A stretch of DNA of 64,000 bases from NCBI GenBank assembly GCA_030141605.1, contig JAQGDQ010000055.1, positions 515,001 to 579,000 on the forward strand. The letters are read 5' to 3'. The stretch is from Tubiluchus corallicola (Eukaryota; Priapulida; Priapulimorpha; Priapulimorphida; Tubiluchidae). The notes under the pieces were generated by a model. The model was given only the letters and a program-made list of their open reading frames with translations. It was not told where the DNA came from and did no database searches. Below are positions 34,001-44,300 of the stretch, piece by piece; within the stretch, counting starts at the first letter, position 1, and the number at the start of each line of letters is the position of its first letter. Made by a program: the position numbers and the translations under genes.

Positions 34001-37000
34001 TGAATTGTATAAAGCAAATATTACTCAGACTAATTATTAAATCCACGTTTGATTACAGTCAAGCTAACGATTGGAGGGAATGATACAGCAACAATAAGCG
34101 GTGGAGGGTTGATGGGAATATACAGACTTCACAGTATCCACTGGCATTGGGGCAGTATGGACACAATGGGATCTGAACACATGTTTCAGGGCATGCATAA
34201 GCCCATCGAGGTTTGTTTTGTTCTCACTTTACTGTACTATTTTTGAAAAACGTGTCTGTGAACTTTCAGAAAAAGTGTAAACTGTGTTGAGAATGATGAC
34301 AACAGCAGCAGCAACAACATCAACAACATCATCATCATCATCATCAACAAGAACAACAACAACTACAGTAGTATCAGCAACAGTACAGTAACAAAGTAGT
34401 GCTATGGCTAATAAGACTATCTGCGAATTTTTGATATAACATAGTTTCTAAAAGACCATCAAAATTAATTAAAATAATGCCTAACTTAAAAACACTATTT
34501 CCCTAAAAGACGCACAACGCCAAAGGTAACTGTTAAACAACAACAGCTACAGCAACAACGGCGTCGACGACGACCATAACAGCAACAACAACAGCAATAG
34601 TATTAGCAACAGCTCAACAACAAAGTAGTGCCATAGTAATAACAATATATGCGAACTTAGGAATATTTTGATATAACATAGTTTCTAAAGCACCATCAGA
34701 ATTTATTAAACGTATGCCTAATGAGAACATTATTTGCGTAAATGATGCATAGATAATTTACACAATACATACCTTAGCTAAGTAATTTCCAAAGCGGTGG
34801 AACTCTTGCTAGTTAAAAAATGAAAAACTATAAAAGTATTATAAATGATGATGATATCATGCATTCGTCTTGTAAGCGTAAGATCCTTGGTTCAAATTTA
34901 GGCCGTGCAGCTATCATTATCTTTTGTTTTTAGATGCATATGGTTCACTATAACACCAAGTACATGGATCTCACAGGCGCAGTAGACAAAAGCGATGGAC
35001 TGGCAGTTTTGGGTATTTGGTTTGAGGTACAAACTGAATCATAAGTCATAATACAATTAGTTCCACGTCCAATACATTAACTGATGCATTTAATTTCGCA
35101 GGATAATTCGATGTTACTATTCCTTCAAATCAGTTTCATTTGGTAGTATTTACTGTTCTTCATCTAAATTGTCTCACACTTCAAAGGAAAATATCTTGGT
35201 CACATTATATCTCAAACCGTACTGATAATGAGAATTTGAAAGGGCAAAAATGTTTATTAGCTGCTACAGTTAATATCTTGATCAGAAATTTTCCTAAACG
35301 TAAAGAAGAAATAAGAGTTTGATTGTTTAAAACATTTTGTACTAGTGTATGTGGAGCATCGCTCTGGCGAGATTATTTTACACATTCATATCGACAATTG
35401 AAGGTTGCATACAATAATTGTATTACAAAACTATCTAAGTTACCATTTGATTGTAGTGCTCGGCAATTGTGTATAGGTGGAAATATTCCTTATTTTGACC
35501 TTATATTACGGAAATATTGTTATTTACTTATGAGACGACTGATTTACTATTTAAGCAATTCAGATATTCAGGTTATTTCAAAATTACCTAACTTTTCGCG
35601 ATTAACATCACACAGGTGATTCGCTGCATTTCAACTAACATTTCTAATATGTAAACATTTATTCTATTAATTTTATCTTATAGCTTTTAATTTTTTGTTA
35701 TAAATATGTTTTACGAACCTCGTGTTCGAAATAAAGTAATTTGCTTACTTACTTTATTTAGTGTGGAACTAGAACTATAATAGTTGCTACTTTCGTTCAA
35801 GCTCATTCTAATCATTTTTCAATACCTTAAAGTCATTCTTTGTTTTAATGATAGAAATTTACATTTTGTAACAGGTGGGTGACATGAACAGCGGTTTGGA
35901 CCATGTTACTAGCATGCTGAAAAACATTATGTACTTGGGCGAAGAAACTATGATAGGAGCCTTTGACATCACGAATCTACTTCCAATGGACATGATGTAT
36001 AAGAAAATGAAAGGGAGCAACTTAATGGGGTATTACCGGTACGCAGGCTCACTGACCACTCCCCCGTGTCATGAGTCAGTGACCTGGACCGTTTTTCAAG
36101 ACTACGCTACTCTGAGTGATGCACAGGTAGGCCTACATCTGAAAACATGAACGCAGAATTTTTTGTCTATGAGTCTTATTGATAAGTAGTTATTGTCGTT
36201 ACGTTAAAAAAAGCTTTTACAAGAAATGTATATCGTAACGTTTTGCATATGACTCTTTTGCTAATGACACTGATTTGGATATTTAGTCGTCAGTCTTAGA
36301 AAACTGTAAAAAATTCGTACAAATGAAAATTTGGTACAGTATCTCGAATTTTTTTAAAATACACAATTTGGTAAATATCCCTCAATAACCTACGAGTTTT
36401 TTATCATTTTTATCAGAAAGTAACACGGTTTCTATTGCACACTAGCCGTCATCATTGATTTTCCGATGATGGCTGCTATTCTGGGGTAGAAACGTTGACA
36501 GTTTTTTAATTATGAATTTAATTTAGTTTTTATTTCAATTCCGTACACATGGTACTATTATTACATATATTTACAACACACATAAAAATTATTGATAAAA
36601 GAGATTAAGATTACTAACTAAAAACCTAAAATACATATTTAAAAATACTTGCTTAAAAATTTAGAGCTTAAAATCATCACATAACATGTTTTGCCAGTTT
36701 TTAAAAAATAGAGACTCAAATAACATATCAGAATTTATACTGGCACAAACTAGAATGTCTTTTTTACTTGAAAAAGTGTGGAAGATTATTATGTGCACAT
36801 ATATAATAAAAGTGATAAAAAATCCGTTGGTTATTGCGAGATATTTGCCAAATTAAAAATTTTGTATTTTATTGCAGATGCAAGCTTTCAGGGCATTGTA
36901 CATGTACAACAAATCCAGCGGCGTGGAAGATAAAATCGTGGATAATTTCCGTAAAGTTCAACCATTAAACACGCGTATGATCAAAACCAGCATTGATCTG

Positions 37001-37168
37001 GGCGGGGGAACTACTACGACTGATATGACAACGACAAAGATGACTGATAAGACGACTACAATGATGACTACAACGAAAAAAAGCACAACAACAGAGTCTC
37101 TTGGTCACCAGATGAAATGGTGCATGCTTCTGTCATTGTTGGGTGTTGTGCTTTCAGTATTTTTATAG
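28022..37168 (+). CDS. EF-hand/alpha carbonic anhydrase fusion, membrane-tailed
   Basis: Well-supported exons: 28442-28706, 30028-30111, 31802-31861, 32732-32905, 34059-34210, 34934-35026, 35875-36126, 36878-37168 (1371 nt, 456 codons plus stop, frame intact). A possible first exon at 28022-28045 (ATG to CAG, donor GTCAGT) fits in phase but is weak. Counting from 28442, residues about 4-20 are hydrophobic (signal peptide core), 55-66 and 86-97 are EF-hand loops, and 137-390 are the alpha carbonic anhydrase domain. This family hydrates CO2 to bicarbonate. All catalytic residues are there: zinc ligands H222, H224, H247, proton shuttle H193, T337 in SLTTPP, and the C150/C341 pair of extracellular isoforms. 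A Thr-rich stalk (TTTTDMTTTKMTDKTTT) and a hydrophobic C-terminus suggest a GPI anchor or single membrane span. The enzyme is predicted active and extracellular. ATTAAA at 37290 may be the poly(A) signal. Confidence 0.85.
28442..28706 (+). CDS. Carbonic anhydrase gene exon with first EF-hand
   Basis: The exon follows AACGCAG and ends in AACG before GTATTG (phase 1). It encodes a hydrophobic stretch (FIIKLLLSFVLM), a polar linker, and helix-loop-helix sequence with the loop DVNDDDKITLDE: Asp1, Asn3, Asp5, Lys7, Ile8, Thr9, Glu12, a textbook calcium loop. It then enters the second helix and the start of a second loop, DSNG. The acceptor is preferred over a start at the internal ATG (28487) because the frame upstream of that ATG provides the signal-peptide core. 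Confidence 0.75.
30028..30111 (+). CDS. 84-bp exon completing the second EF-hand
   Basis: A symmetrical phase 1-1 exon. It completes the loop begun in the previous exon to give DSNGDDALSCQE (Asp1, Asn3, Asp5, Leu8, Glu12), then FLDAPFWPNRDEV and a Cys. Acceptor AATTAG, donor GTACGC. Because the intron splits the calcium loop between positions 4 and 5, the two exons make sense only together, which strongly supports the splicing. Confidence 0.75.
31425..31570 (+). mobile_element. TTAA-bounded repeat family A, truncated copy
   Basis: It starts with TTAA and AGGAAGACAGGATC, and matches the left ends of the copies at 40823 and 62878 for about 145 bp, through AAAAGTATGCATTTTTACACAATTAA. The match stops after AAATAGCGGCGGGC. 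It lies in the intron between the second EF exon and the next carbonic anhydrase exon. Confidence 0.75.
32732..32905 (+). CDS. Carbonic anhydrase catalytic domain, first exon
   Basis: It encodes the N-terminal part of the alpha-CA fold: DYW-x-N-x-YP-x-CGKNAQSPVNI (the Q-S-P-V/I motif is diagnostic of the family) and, at its end, ENTGHT with the proton-shuttle histidine. Phase 1 at both ends; acceptor TTCCAG, donor GTAAGT. Confidence 0.9.
32917..33535. repeat. Spaced direct repeat, 140 bp, two copies
   Basis: 32917-33060 and 33392-33535 share TGGAATAAAAAATGC, GTTTTTTGGGTGACT, CTCGCGAA and TTTTATATTGTGACATCA, with about 15% differences. The first copy begins 12 bp after an exon donor. Both lie in one carbonic anhydrase intron. 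Confidence 0.8.
34059..34210 (+). CDS. Carbonic anhydrase exon with two zinc-binding histidines
   Basis: It encodes GIYRLHSIHWHWGSMDTMGSEH: the H-x-H-W-G motif (H222, H224) and the S-E-H that follows in alpha carbonic anhydrases. Acceptor TTACAG; donor GTTTGT after ATCGAG (phase 0). Confidence 0.9.
34285..34750. repeat. Tandem duplication with CAA-rich heads
   Basis: Two units of about 240 bp: each starts with a CAA/CAG-rich tract (34290-34390, 34535-34625), continues through AACAAAGTAGTGC and ATGCGAA/CTGCGAA, and ends with TTGATATAACATAGTTTCTAAA and ATGCCTAA. They are diverged by small insertions. Both sit in one carbonic anhydrase intron. Confidence 0.75.
34934..35026 (+). CDS. Carbonic anhydrase exon with third zinc histidine
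   Basis: It encodes MHMVHYNTKYMDL, equivalent to the family motif E-L-H-L-V-H-W-N; the glutamate comes from the end of the previous exon, and H247 is the third zinc ligand. Phase 0-0, 93 nt; acceptor TTTTAG, donor GTACAA. Confidence 0.9.
35110..35760 (+). mobile_element. Decayed LINE, RT C-terminal part and 3' tail
   Basis: Within a carbonic anhydrase intron. The reading SHYISNRTDNENL, then ILIRNFP, a stop at 35320-35322, then FKTFCTSVCGASLW, LKVAYNNCITKLSKLPF and CSARQL follows the usual order of the region after the RT domain in CR1/L2-like LINEs. The in-frame stop shows it is dead. It ends in AATAAAGTAATTTGC and TTACTTACTT, the expected 3' tail of such an element. Confidence 0.75.
35875..36126 (+). 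CDS. Carbonic anhydrase exon with active-site threonine
   Basis: Phase 0-0, 252 nt. It encodes the second half of the fold, including YYRYAGSLTTPPCHESVTW, where the Thr of S-L-T-T-P-P orients the zinc-bound hydroxide and the Cys pairs with the N-terminal Cys in extracellular enzymes. Acceptor TAACAG, donor GTAGGC. Confidence 0.9.
36430..36520 (+). mobile_element. Possible retroelement C-terminal scrap
   Basis: The reading SDDGCYSGVETLTVF followed by a stop, in an intron, resembles short C-terminal tails often seen in decayed retroelements. Only about 15 codons are available, so this is a weak call. Confidence 0.25.
36878..37168 (+). CDS. Terminal carbonic anhydrase exon: stalk and membrane tail
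   Basis: It encodes the end of the catalytic fold (FRALYMYNKSSG, FRKVQPLN), a threonine/methionine/lysine-rich stalk that could carry O-glycans, and a C-terminal stretch of about 17 hydrophobic residues (MLLSLLGVVLSVFL at the end) with no basic residues after it. That arrangement fits GPI attachment, as in vertebrate CA IV and CA XV. The stop is TAG at 37166-37168. Confidence 0.9.
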   Translation: MQAFRALYMYNKSSGVEDKIVDNFRKVQPLNTRMIKTSIDLGGGTTTTDMTTTKMTDKTTTMMTTTKKSTTTESLGHQMKWCMLLSLLGVVLSVFL

Positions 37169-37365
37169 TTCGTGATTAGCTCAATCTTACTATTTTTACA
37201 AAGTAAAATTTTACCTGTTTTAATCTTTTCTTGAAAGTTCAAAGAATTTTGTAACACATGCAACTGTTTTGTTTAATATATTTACGTATATTAAAACATT
37301 AAAAACTAAAGTTTGTACAAAAGTTTTCTTTTTATGCCAGCGTTTTAGTTACATTTAGAGGATTG

Positions 37366-37552
37366 TAAATGTTGTTTTTGTTATTGTTGTTGTTGTTTTT
37401 GCTGCTGCTGCTGCTGTTACTGTTGCTACTGCTGTTGTTGTTGCTATTGTTGTCGTTGCTGTTGTTGTTGCTGTTGTTGTTGTTGTTGTTGTTGCTGCTG
37501 CTGCTGCTGTTGTCGTCGTCGTCGTCGTCGTCGTCGTCGTTGTTGTTGTTTA
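37366..37552. repeat. (TTG/CTG/GTC)n trinucleotide tract
   Basis: It lies 200 bp downstream of the carbonic anhydrase stop. The 87-codon poly-Leu/Ser open frame is an artefact of the repeat. Confidence 0.9.
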
Positions 37553-38526
37553 TTCATCTATCTCAGGCTACGGTTTTTATCGTACGGAAGCTATCACCCA
37601 TGAGGATTCTGCCGGGGATTGCACAGACGTAAAAGAATCTGATTTTTCACTTTCTCAATACAACCTCAAACATGGATCATTAATGGATCACGTACGCTAA
37701 ACGGACTGCCCTAGTAGCTGTCGTATTGTTGGGGTTTCTTTAATTCTGTTGTATAAATGCATCTGCCCAACAATACCTGTTTTAAATTTTCACTAAAAAG
37801 CGGATACATGACAGTTTCTTATCATGAAAACCATTCACTTTAGAATAAATGAGCAAGTAAGTCGTGCGGAATCGAAGCACATTAGAGAATTCATTCTAGT
37901 TGCATCTATTTACAGCAACAAAAACCAAGGTATATCAATAGTATTAAGAAAAATGAGCCCATTTATTTCGCAGACATTAATGTAACAATAGTTTACAAGC
38001 ATCATCTGGCGCATAAACCCAAATTTACAAAATATGTTAAATATATAAACATGTTAAAAACTAAAAAAAATGATTTATTTTGAAAATAATTACGTCATCG
38101 GTACGCAGAAAATAAGCAGGAATGTTTTCCATAACCTGATGAAAGCCTCTGCAAAATTACTGTCGGTTTATCTATTGCACGATGTTAATTAGACAGGAGA
38201 ATAATGGACGAACAGTACGCATGTTTGCCAAATAATTTGCGACACCTGAATAGAGAAATAAAAAAATAACCAATAAAGTTGTCCTTTAGAGACAGGATCA
38301 GTAATTGGCAATTTTTTGCGCCCCTGTGGTATTTGGAAAGTTTTCTCGTGCCACCAAGAGATCCCGTAATTGTTGAGCCTAGATACAAATTCAGGGCTGT
38401 TTTATAATAAATTAACCACTGCCTTAGGCCAGACAAGTCCATTCAGGCAGCTTTCCTGTTTTAGCTCACGAAAACTCCTTTAGACACAATAGTTTTTGAG
38501 CGTTCAGTACGTGGCATGTTACAACA
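37553..38526. other. Intergenic, between carbonic anhydrase and cyclase-like gene
   Basis: AT-rich with no recognised repeat. It must contain the promoter of the cyclase-like gene; no clear TATA box is seen in the 60 bp before its start. Confidence 0.4.
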
Positions 38527-39432
38527 ATGAGTGGAGAAAGTTTAGTCGTTATCCGCTCTGTCTTACTCATTCTGTCCGTGGCATTTGTGAGGTGCGAAAT
38601 ATTCAGTTCAAAGACGAAATTCATCGATTTAAGCTACGACTTCGCTGAAGACGAGACAGTTTACTGGCCAACCACCAACCCATTCAACACCACTGTGTTC
38701 TTCAAAGGTTACACTAACGATGGTGTGTATTACGAGGCGAATGATTTCTGCACTGCAGAACACGGAGGGACTCACATAGACTCGCCCGTACATTTTGTCA
38801 AAGGTAACAAAGCTGTACATGAAGTTAAGCTTCATCAGCTCATCGGTGAAGCTGTTGTCGTTGATGTGAGAGAGAAGACGAAGAACAATGCTGATTATCA
38901 AGTGACTATTGATGACCTGAAAGCCTGGGAGACCCTACACGGGAAAATTCCCAACGACAGCATATTGCTGATAAACACTGGTTGGGCCAAGTTTTACCCA
39001 GACAGGAAAACCTATCTGGGAACTGATACGATGGATACGTCTCTGTTACATTTTCCAGGAATGCATCCAGACACTGCGAGATGGCTGGTAAAGAATCGAA
39101 AAATAAAAGTGCTTGGTCTGGACACGGCTTCGCTGGACTATGGTCAGTCAAGGTTGTACGAAGCACACCGAATTCTTTTCGAGAAAAATATTCCTGGTTT
39201 TGAAAATTTGGCAAATCTGAATCAACTTCCGGCGCGTGGTTCTACCGTTATAGCTTTGCCAATGAAAATTCGAGGAGGTACAGGAGCTCCACTGCGAATC
39301 ATAGCTGTGCTGGATGACACAGCTGGAGCAGGAAATGTTCATGGCTGGTCATCCGTGAACACTAGCCAGATAAAGACACTGATCCAACTTGCTTTAGTTT
39401 TCATTTGCTTTGGCAATTTTAGGTTACTATGA
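38527..39432 (+). CDS. Cyclase/kynurenine-formamidase-like hydrolase, secreted
   Basis: A single uninterrupted exon of 301 codons. Residues 7-20 are hydrophobic and followed by VRCE, a signal peptide with probable cleavage near residue 23. Residues 33-265 form a cyclase-family (PF04199-type) domain: H79-G-G-T-H83-I-D85-S-P-V-H89 is the metal-binding motif of bacterial kynurenine formamidase and isatin hydrolase, and GLDTASLDYG and EAHRILFEKNI with a Glu at 226 match later family motifs. Such enzymes hydrolyse amide or lactam bonds using Mn or Zn; the substrate here cannot be read from the sequence. The last 20 residues (QIKTLIQLALVFICFGNFRLL) are hydrophobic and may be a GPI signal or membrane tail. 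AATAAA at 39570-39575 is a likely poly(A) signal. Lack of introns beside intron-rich neighbours suggests a retroposed copy or a naturally intronless paralogue. Confidence 0.9.
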   Translation: MSGESLVVIRSVLLILSVAFVRCEIFSSKTKFIDLSYDFAEDETVYWPTTNPFNTTVFFKGYTNDGVYYEANDFCTAEHGGTHIDSPVHFVKGNKAVHEVKLHQLIGEAVVVDVREKTKNNADYQVTIDDLKAWETLHGKIPNDSILLINTGWAKFYPDRKTYLGTDTMDTSLLHFPGMHPDTARWLVKNRKIKVLGLDTASLDYGQSRLYEAHRILFEKNIPGFENLANLNQLPARGSTVIALPMKIRGGTGAPLRIIAVLDDTAGAGNVHGWSSVNTSQIKTLIQLALVFICFGNFRLL

Positions 39433-39569
39433 GTGTAGAAACTTTGAAAAATGTTTGCAGATCATCTGCATGTGTGACAAGCAGTTTTTTTTTTGTTGTT
39501 GTTAAATGTCTTCAATATTACCTTTCTGCAATTTTAACTTCCTTGTGACTTTTGTTGAAAAAGTTGTGT

Positions 39570-39575
39570 AATAAA
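39570..39575 (+). terminator. Poly(A) signal of the cyclase-like gene
   Basis: AATAAA 138 nt after the stop codon, in a suitable position for 3' end formation. Confidence 0.6.
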
Positions 39576-39699
39576 GGCACATTCATAGTGGTACAGAAAC
39601 TCGCCAAGTAACTCGCAATAGGTCTCTTTCGTTAATTCTGAACTGAGTTGCGCATAGCCACTAATTATATCGAGTTTTGAGGCAAATTAACAAAAGGAG

Positions 39700-40130
39700 C
39701 GGGGGCATATGTAGGTGCTCAGTGTTATTTGTGTTAATTATTTTTAAGTACTCTGTATTTTCAATTTTTTTAGTGAATCAGTTTTAATGTTTTCTGATTA
39801 CTTTATCTTTGTATATATTTTTTCATATTGTCATAATTAAGTGATGCTCACGTTTTGAATTATTTCTATTATTCATTTTTTGTGACTATCCTGTTTTTGT
39901 CCTTGCTTGTGTAATTTTAGCTTGTATTTTGTAGAGTGCCCAATTTTCATTTTTTTATTTTTTTATTTTATTTCCAATTTGAATGATACTGCATGTCTAT
40001 TTTTAGTAAAATTTTTTAGCATCGTTTATTTTTAGACTGTATGAATAGCCAATTTGGCTAATGGTTTTTCTGTTGCACACCCGACTTTAAAAAAAGATTA
40101 TGTATGTTTCTCTGTCATAGTACAAACCTC
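39700..40130 (+). mobile_element. Possible LINE 3' UTR remnant
   Basis: T-rich sequence ending with CCGACTTTAAAAAAAGATTATG. The end resembles the 3' tail of the SINE at 48717-49060 (CCGACTTTAAATAAAGATT on its own strand). No coding part survives, so the call is weak. Confidence 0.35.
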
Positions 40131-40394
40131 GATTATTTTTATTAGTTAGATTTTTTGAGCTGTCCATTGCGTCTTTCTCATTAGAGCGATTGCACCTCTA
40201 TTAGCGTAACTGCTAGATTAAATTAGACAAAGGCTATGTTAGATGTGAGAATGTAGATTTTTGGCGCTTCTGAACTGCTCTTTACACGCTGGTGAATGTG
40301 CTCCCTAGGTTTTTGGTTGTCATAGTTTTAAAGAAGAGAACAAGTTATTCAACATGTTGCGTTTATTTTACTGTCATCACTTAAACATAGAAAA

Positions 40395-40710
40395 ATAAAA
40401 CAAAGAAATTTGCAAAAGACTGTTGCCGCCATTCATATGAAAATTATGACCTTGCTGGTGACTTCGTGACTTTTCGTCAGCGCATCGTGGCTTTCCGTAA
40501 ACGCACACTGTTTAAACTAATTCAGACTTCTGCAGGTTACCTAAGATTCACACAAAATATTACAAAATTAGCTATCTATTTTTTGGAAAAACCTATTATG
40601 CTTTTGACGAAGAATGACAGTAGTATTTTTTTCAGGACGAATGATATCATTGGAAGAAGAATGGACATTGAAAATGGAAGCGTCCAAGCAGGAAATGATC
40701 GCGACTTTAA
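40395..40710 (+). repeat. Dispersed repeat R3, copy 1
   Basis: Similar to 56825-57130: GTGACTTCGTGACTTTTCGT, ATGGCTTTCCGTAA-CGCACACTG and GATATCATTGGAAGAAGAAT recur in order, with gaps. A third, shorter copy covers 44735-44822. The 100-codon open frame over this stretch is not conserved in the other copies. Confidence 0.65.
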
Positions 40711-40822
40711 AATGATTTTACTAATTACACGAGGCGTTTACTGCAGTTTTATTACTAAATCCTTCTAACATTTTTGCGAACATTGAAATAAGCCTAACCA
40801 CCTAGAAGAACTGACCTTTCCT

Positions 40823-41348
40823 TTAAAGGAAGACAGTATGATTTTTCATATACTACATTTTCAAGTCCGTTAAAAGTATACATTTTAACACAATTAACAC
40901 TAGAAAGTCGTTTCTGATAATTAAATAAAAGATTAAAATCATAATTAACGGTGAGCGAGCCCAACTATAGAATGACATCACAAACTAAGATCATTTTCAA
41001 CAGCAAAAACATTCCGCAAGTGTGTTGCAAAAGCGCAAATTAAAGGACAGTGCTATGGTAAGATGTTCAGTGTGTTGTGCTAAAACTAGGCAAGTTTTAA
41101 GATAAAAATCCAAATTTCAAACTTACCGCTGTGTTCACGCATAAGCTGTCGAACGTGTGTAGTTTGTCACAAACTAACACATCTGAAGTGAGAAGTACAG
41201 CACCTGTTTTTTGTACAACGCTTTCTGAAATGCTGGCGCTAGTACCCCTCTAATTAGCGAATGGCGGAATGCATATAACAGCGAAGAACTAGTGGCGAGA
41301 ACGTGAAATTGTGTTTGTGTGGTAACAATTTTTTCAAGTAAGTCATTC
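40823..41348 (+). mobile_element. TTAA-bounded family A element, left part (interrupted)
   Basis: It begins TTAA then AGGAAGACAG. It matches 62878-63238 and the complement of 47460-47860 throughout, including CTAAAACTAGGCAAGTTTTAAG and CGAACGTGTGTAGTT. It is interrupted after ATTC at 41345-41348 by the LINE and resumes at 44469. The three other copies lack the LINE, so this is an insertion into a pre-existing element. Confidence 0.8.
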
Positions 41349-44300
41349 ATACACTCATACGTCGAGACCGTCCCACACATAAACGTGGAGGAGGGGTTGC
41401 AATGTACATCCCAAAACACATGTCATTTAACGAAGCCAAAGGAATTAAAACTAACAAAATAGAATCAATTTGGTACAATATCGAAAACTACATAGTAGGT
41501 GTCATTTATAAGCCACCAAATCAAAAATATAAGACTTTTCTAAAACATTTTGAAATTGAACTTGAACGTGCTGTACTTGAAAATCAACCAGTTTTATTAA
41601 TGGGGGATTTTAATATCGATATTAATGCAACAAATACTGCTCAGTGCAAAAAGTATAAAGAAGTCTTGGACCAATATAACACGCAAATACTAAACGCAAG
41701 TAATAAACCCACAAGAATCACTAAAACATCATCTACTACCATAGACCACTTTATCTCAAACGCTAAAGACAATTTCCAAGTACAAGAAAACTTCTCGTGT
41801 GATTATTCTGATCATGATTTTATAATATTAGTAGACAAAAAAGAACCAACCAAAAACAATACAGGCACAGTCTGGAAAACAGTCAGAGATTATTCTACAT
41901 ATAATAAAGATATATTTCAAGATACTTTAACCAAATTGGACTGGAGTAATATTTACACAATGACTGACATTGACATGCAAATAAACACATTAATAAATAA
42001 TATGGAATACTGCCTGGATATCTATGCACCGTATAAAAAAATTAAAATACATCAGCAGCAATTTAATGCAAAATCTGCCTGCCCTTGGGTGGATACAGAA
42101 CTCGCAAAACTAAGACACAATAAAAATGAATTATATAGAACATATTTACATTTAAAAGGTAAAATCAATTACAATAATTACAAAAAGGCACGAAATAAAT
42201 TTAATAGCTACAACAGGAAACTCAAAAATAAATATTATATTAATAAATGCAATGATGCAACTACACCTAAACAAAAATGGCGTTTAATTAATGACGTACT
42301 TAACAGATACAGAAACGATCAATTACAAATAAATAGTTTACGAGAAAATGACAGTATAATATCTGATCCAGTTGACATTGCTAACAAATTAAATTCCACA
42401 TTTATCAATCTCGGAAAATTTGACAACTTGCCACACCAACATAATGCAAATATACACAATATATACAAAAACCAATCAGTAATACAATCCACTTTCCCAT
42501 TTACTAGCGTCACAGAATACGACATCTTTAGAATATTAAACAGTTTAAATATAAATAAAGGAAGTGGACCCTCAGACATGCCAATAAAGATCTTAAAAGA
42601 CTGTGCCAGCATCATTACTCCTCATTTAACATATATCACAAACCAAGTCTTAATGCGCTCAGAATTTCCAGCAGTGTGTAAGCAAGCAAACATAACTCCA
42701 ATACACAAGAAAGATGCTAAAGATGATGCTAAAAACTACAGACCAATCTCAGTAGTGCACGTACTAGCCAAAGTATTTGAAAGAGTTATCTACAACCAAA
42801 TAAACCATTACATTGAAAATAATAAGTTACTGTCAAATCATCAATTTGGTTTTAGAAAACTACATTCTACAATAGACGCGATAATTGATGCCACTGAAAA
42901 GTGGCGTTACAACTTAAATAAAAATAAATATATAACAGCAGCATTTTTAGATCTAAGTAAAGCTTTTGACAGCCTCGATCACAATTTACTACTAGACAAC
43001 TTACGCCAACTAGGATTCGATTATACTTCTCACAAACTAATTAATAATTACCTACACAATAGAAAACAAAGAGTCAAACTGAACAAACACACTTTTTCAA
43101 CATGGGACACACCACAGAGAGGCATCCCACAAGGTACGATATTAGGTCCATTACTCTTTTGTTTATACGTTAATAAAATTCATTTAGTTTTACATAATTC
43201 AGACTTAACACAATATGCCGATGATACAACACTCTATACAGCACACGCAGACTTTCTAACATCAAAAAATAATCTAGAAAAAGACATAACAAATATAAAT
43301 GCAGCATTTAACTATTTTGGTTTAAAAATGAATGATGATAAGACAGAATTTATAGTAATATCACCCAAATCCAATGACATTACTTCTAATGCAACACTAA
43401 AAGTAGGTGACTGTTCCATAGAACAAGCAAAAACTGTAAAATTTTTAGGCATTACTGTCGACAATAAACTCACTTGGGATGAACAGTTTCATCAAATACA
43501 CAACAAGATGGCATTAAGCACGACATTCTTACGCCAAACCAGAGGCCATCTAACGAAGAAAACAAAAATTCTCATCTACAAAAGTCTAATATTACCACAT
43601 TATCTATATGGTTGCACTTTACTTCAAAACGTTAAATATGAAAACTTTAGAAAACTAAATACGATGCAAAACTACGCACTTAGATTAATTCATGGCTACT
43701 CTAACAAAACTGCTAAACAACATGCTGCTTCTGCAACAAGCTTAAGAACGTCCACAAAAATACCAATATTAGAAGCCTATCGAGATTACAAAACACTGAT
43801 ATTTCTTTATAAATATATAAATAAACTGAGCATTCCATTTATAAACAATCCCTTAGCATTTATTCCTGATACCACATTGAACACTAGAACATACAATTTA
43901 AAGCAAATTACAGTAAACAATAAATTTGGAAATAACTCTATATCAAAACAGGCCATACATTTATGGAACTTACTACCCAGTGAAATAAAACAAATAGAAT
44001 CTCTCCACCACTTTAAAAAGAAATTAAAAGAATATCAATATAACAGGTTTCAACTTCATCATTGTGCAAATTACAATTGTACTAATTACACGGACTCCAC
44101 TTTCATATACCCCCGCCCCTGACTCCATATAATGATTAAAAATGAAATTTTTTAAAAAAAATTATGTAATGTAATACGTGTTATGTTAGTTTCGTGTCTC
44201 GTAATGTTAAATGTATAAATAGTGTGCACTATGTAATGTAAAATTTAATGTACTTTCCTATAATTGTTTGTGAAAATATTTTAATATGGTATTTGTAAAT

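Noticed and set aside
40466-40768. 100-codon open frame upstream of the LINE
   Set aside because: It lies on dispersed repeat R3; the other copies do not keep the frame.
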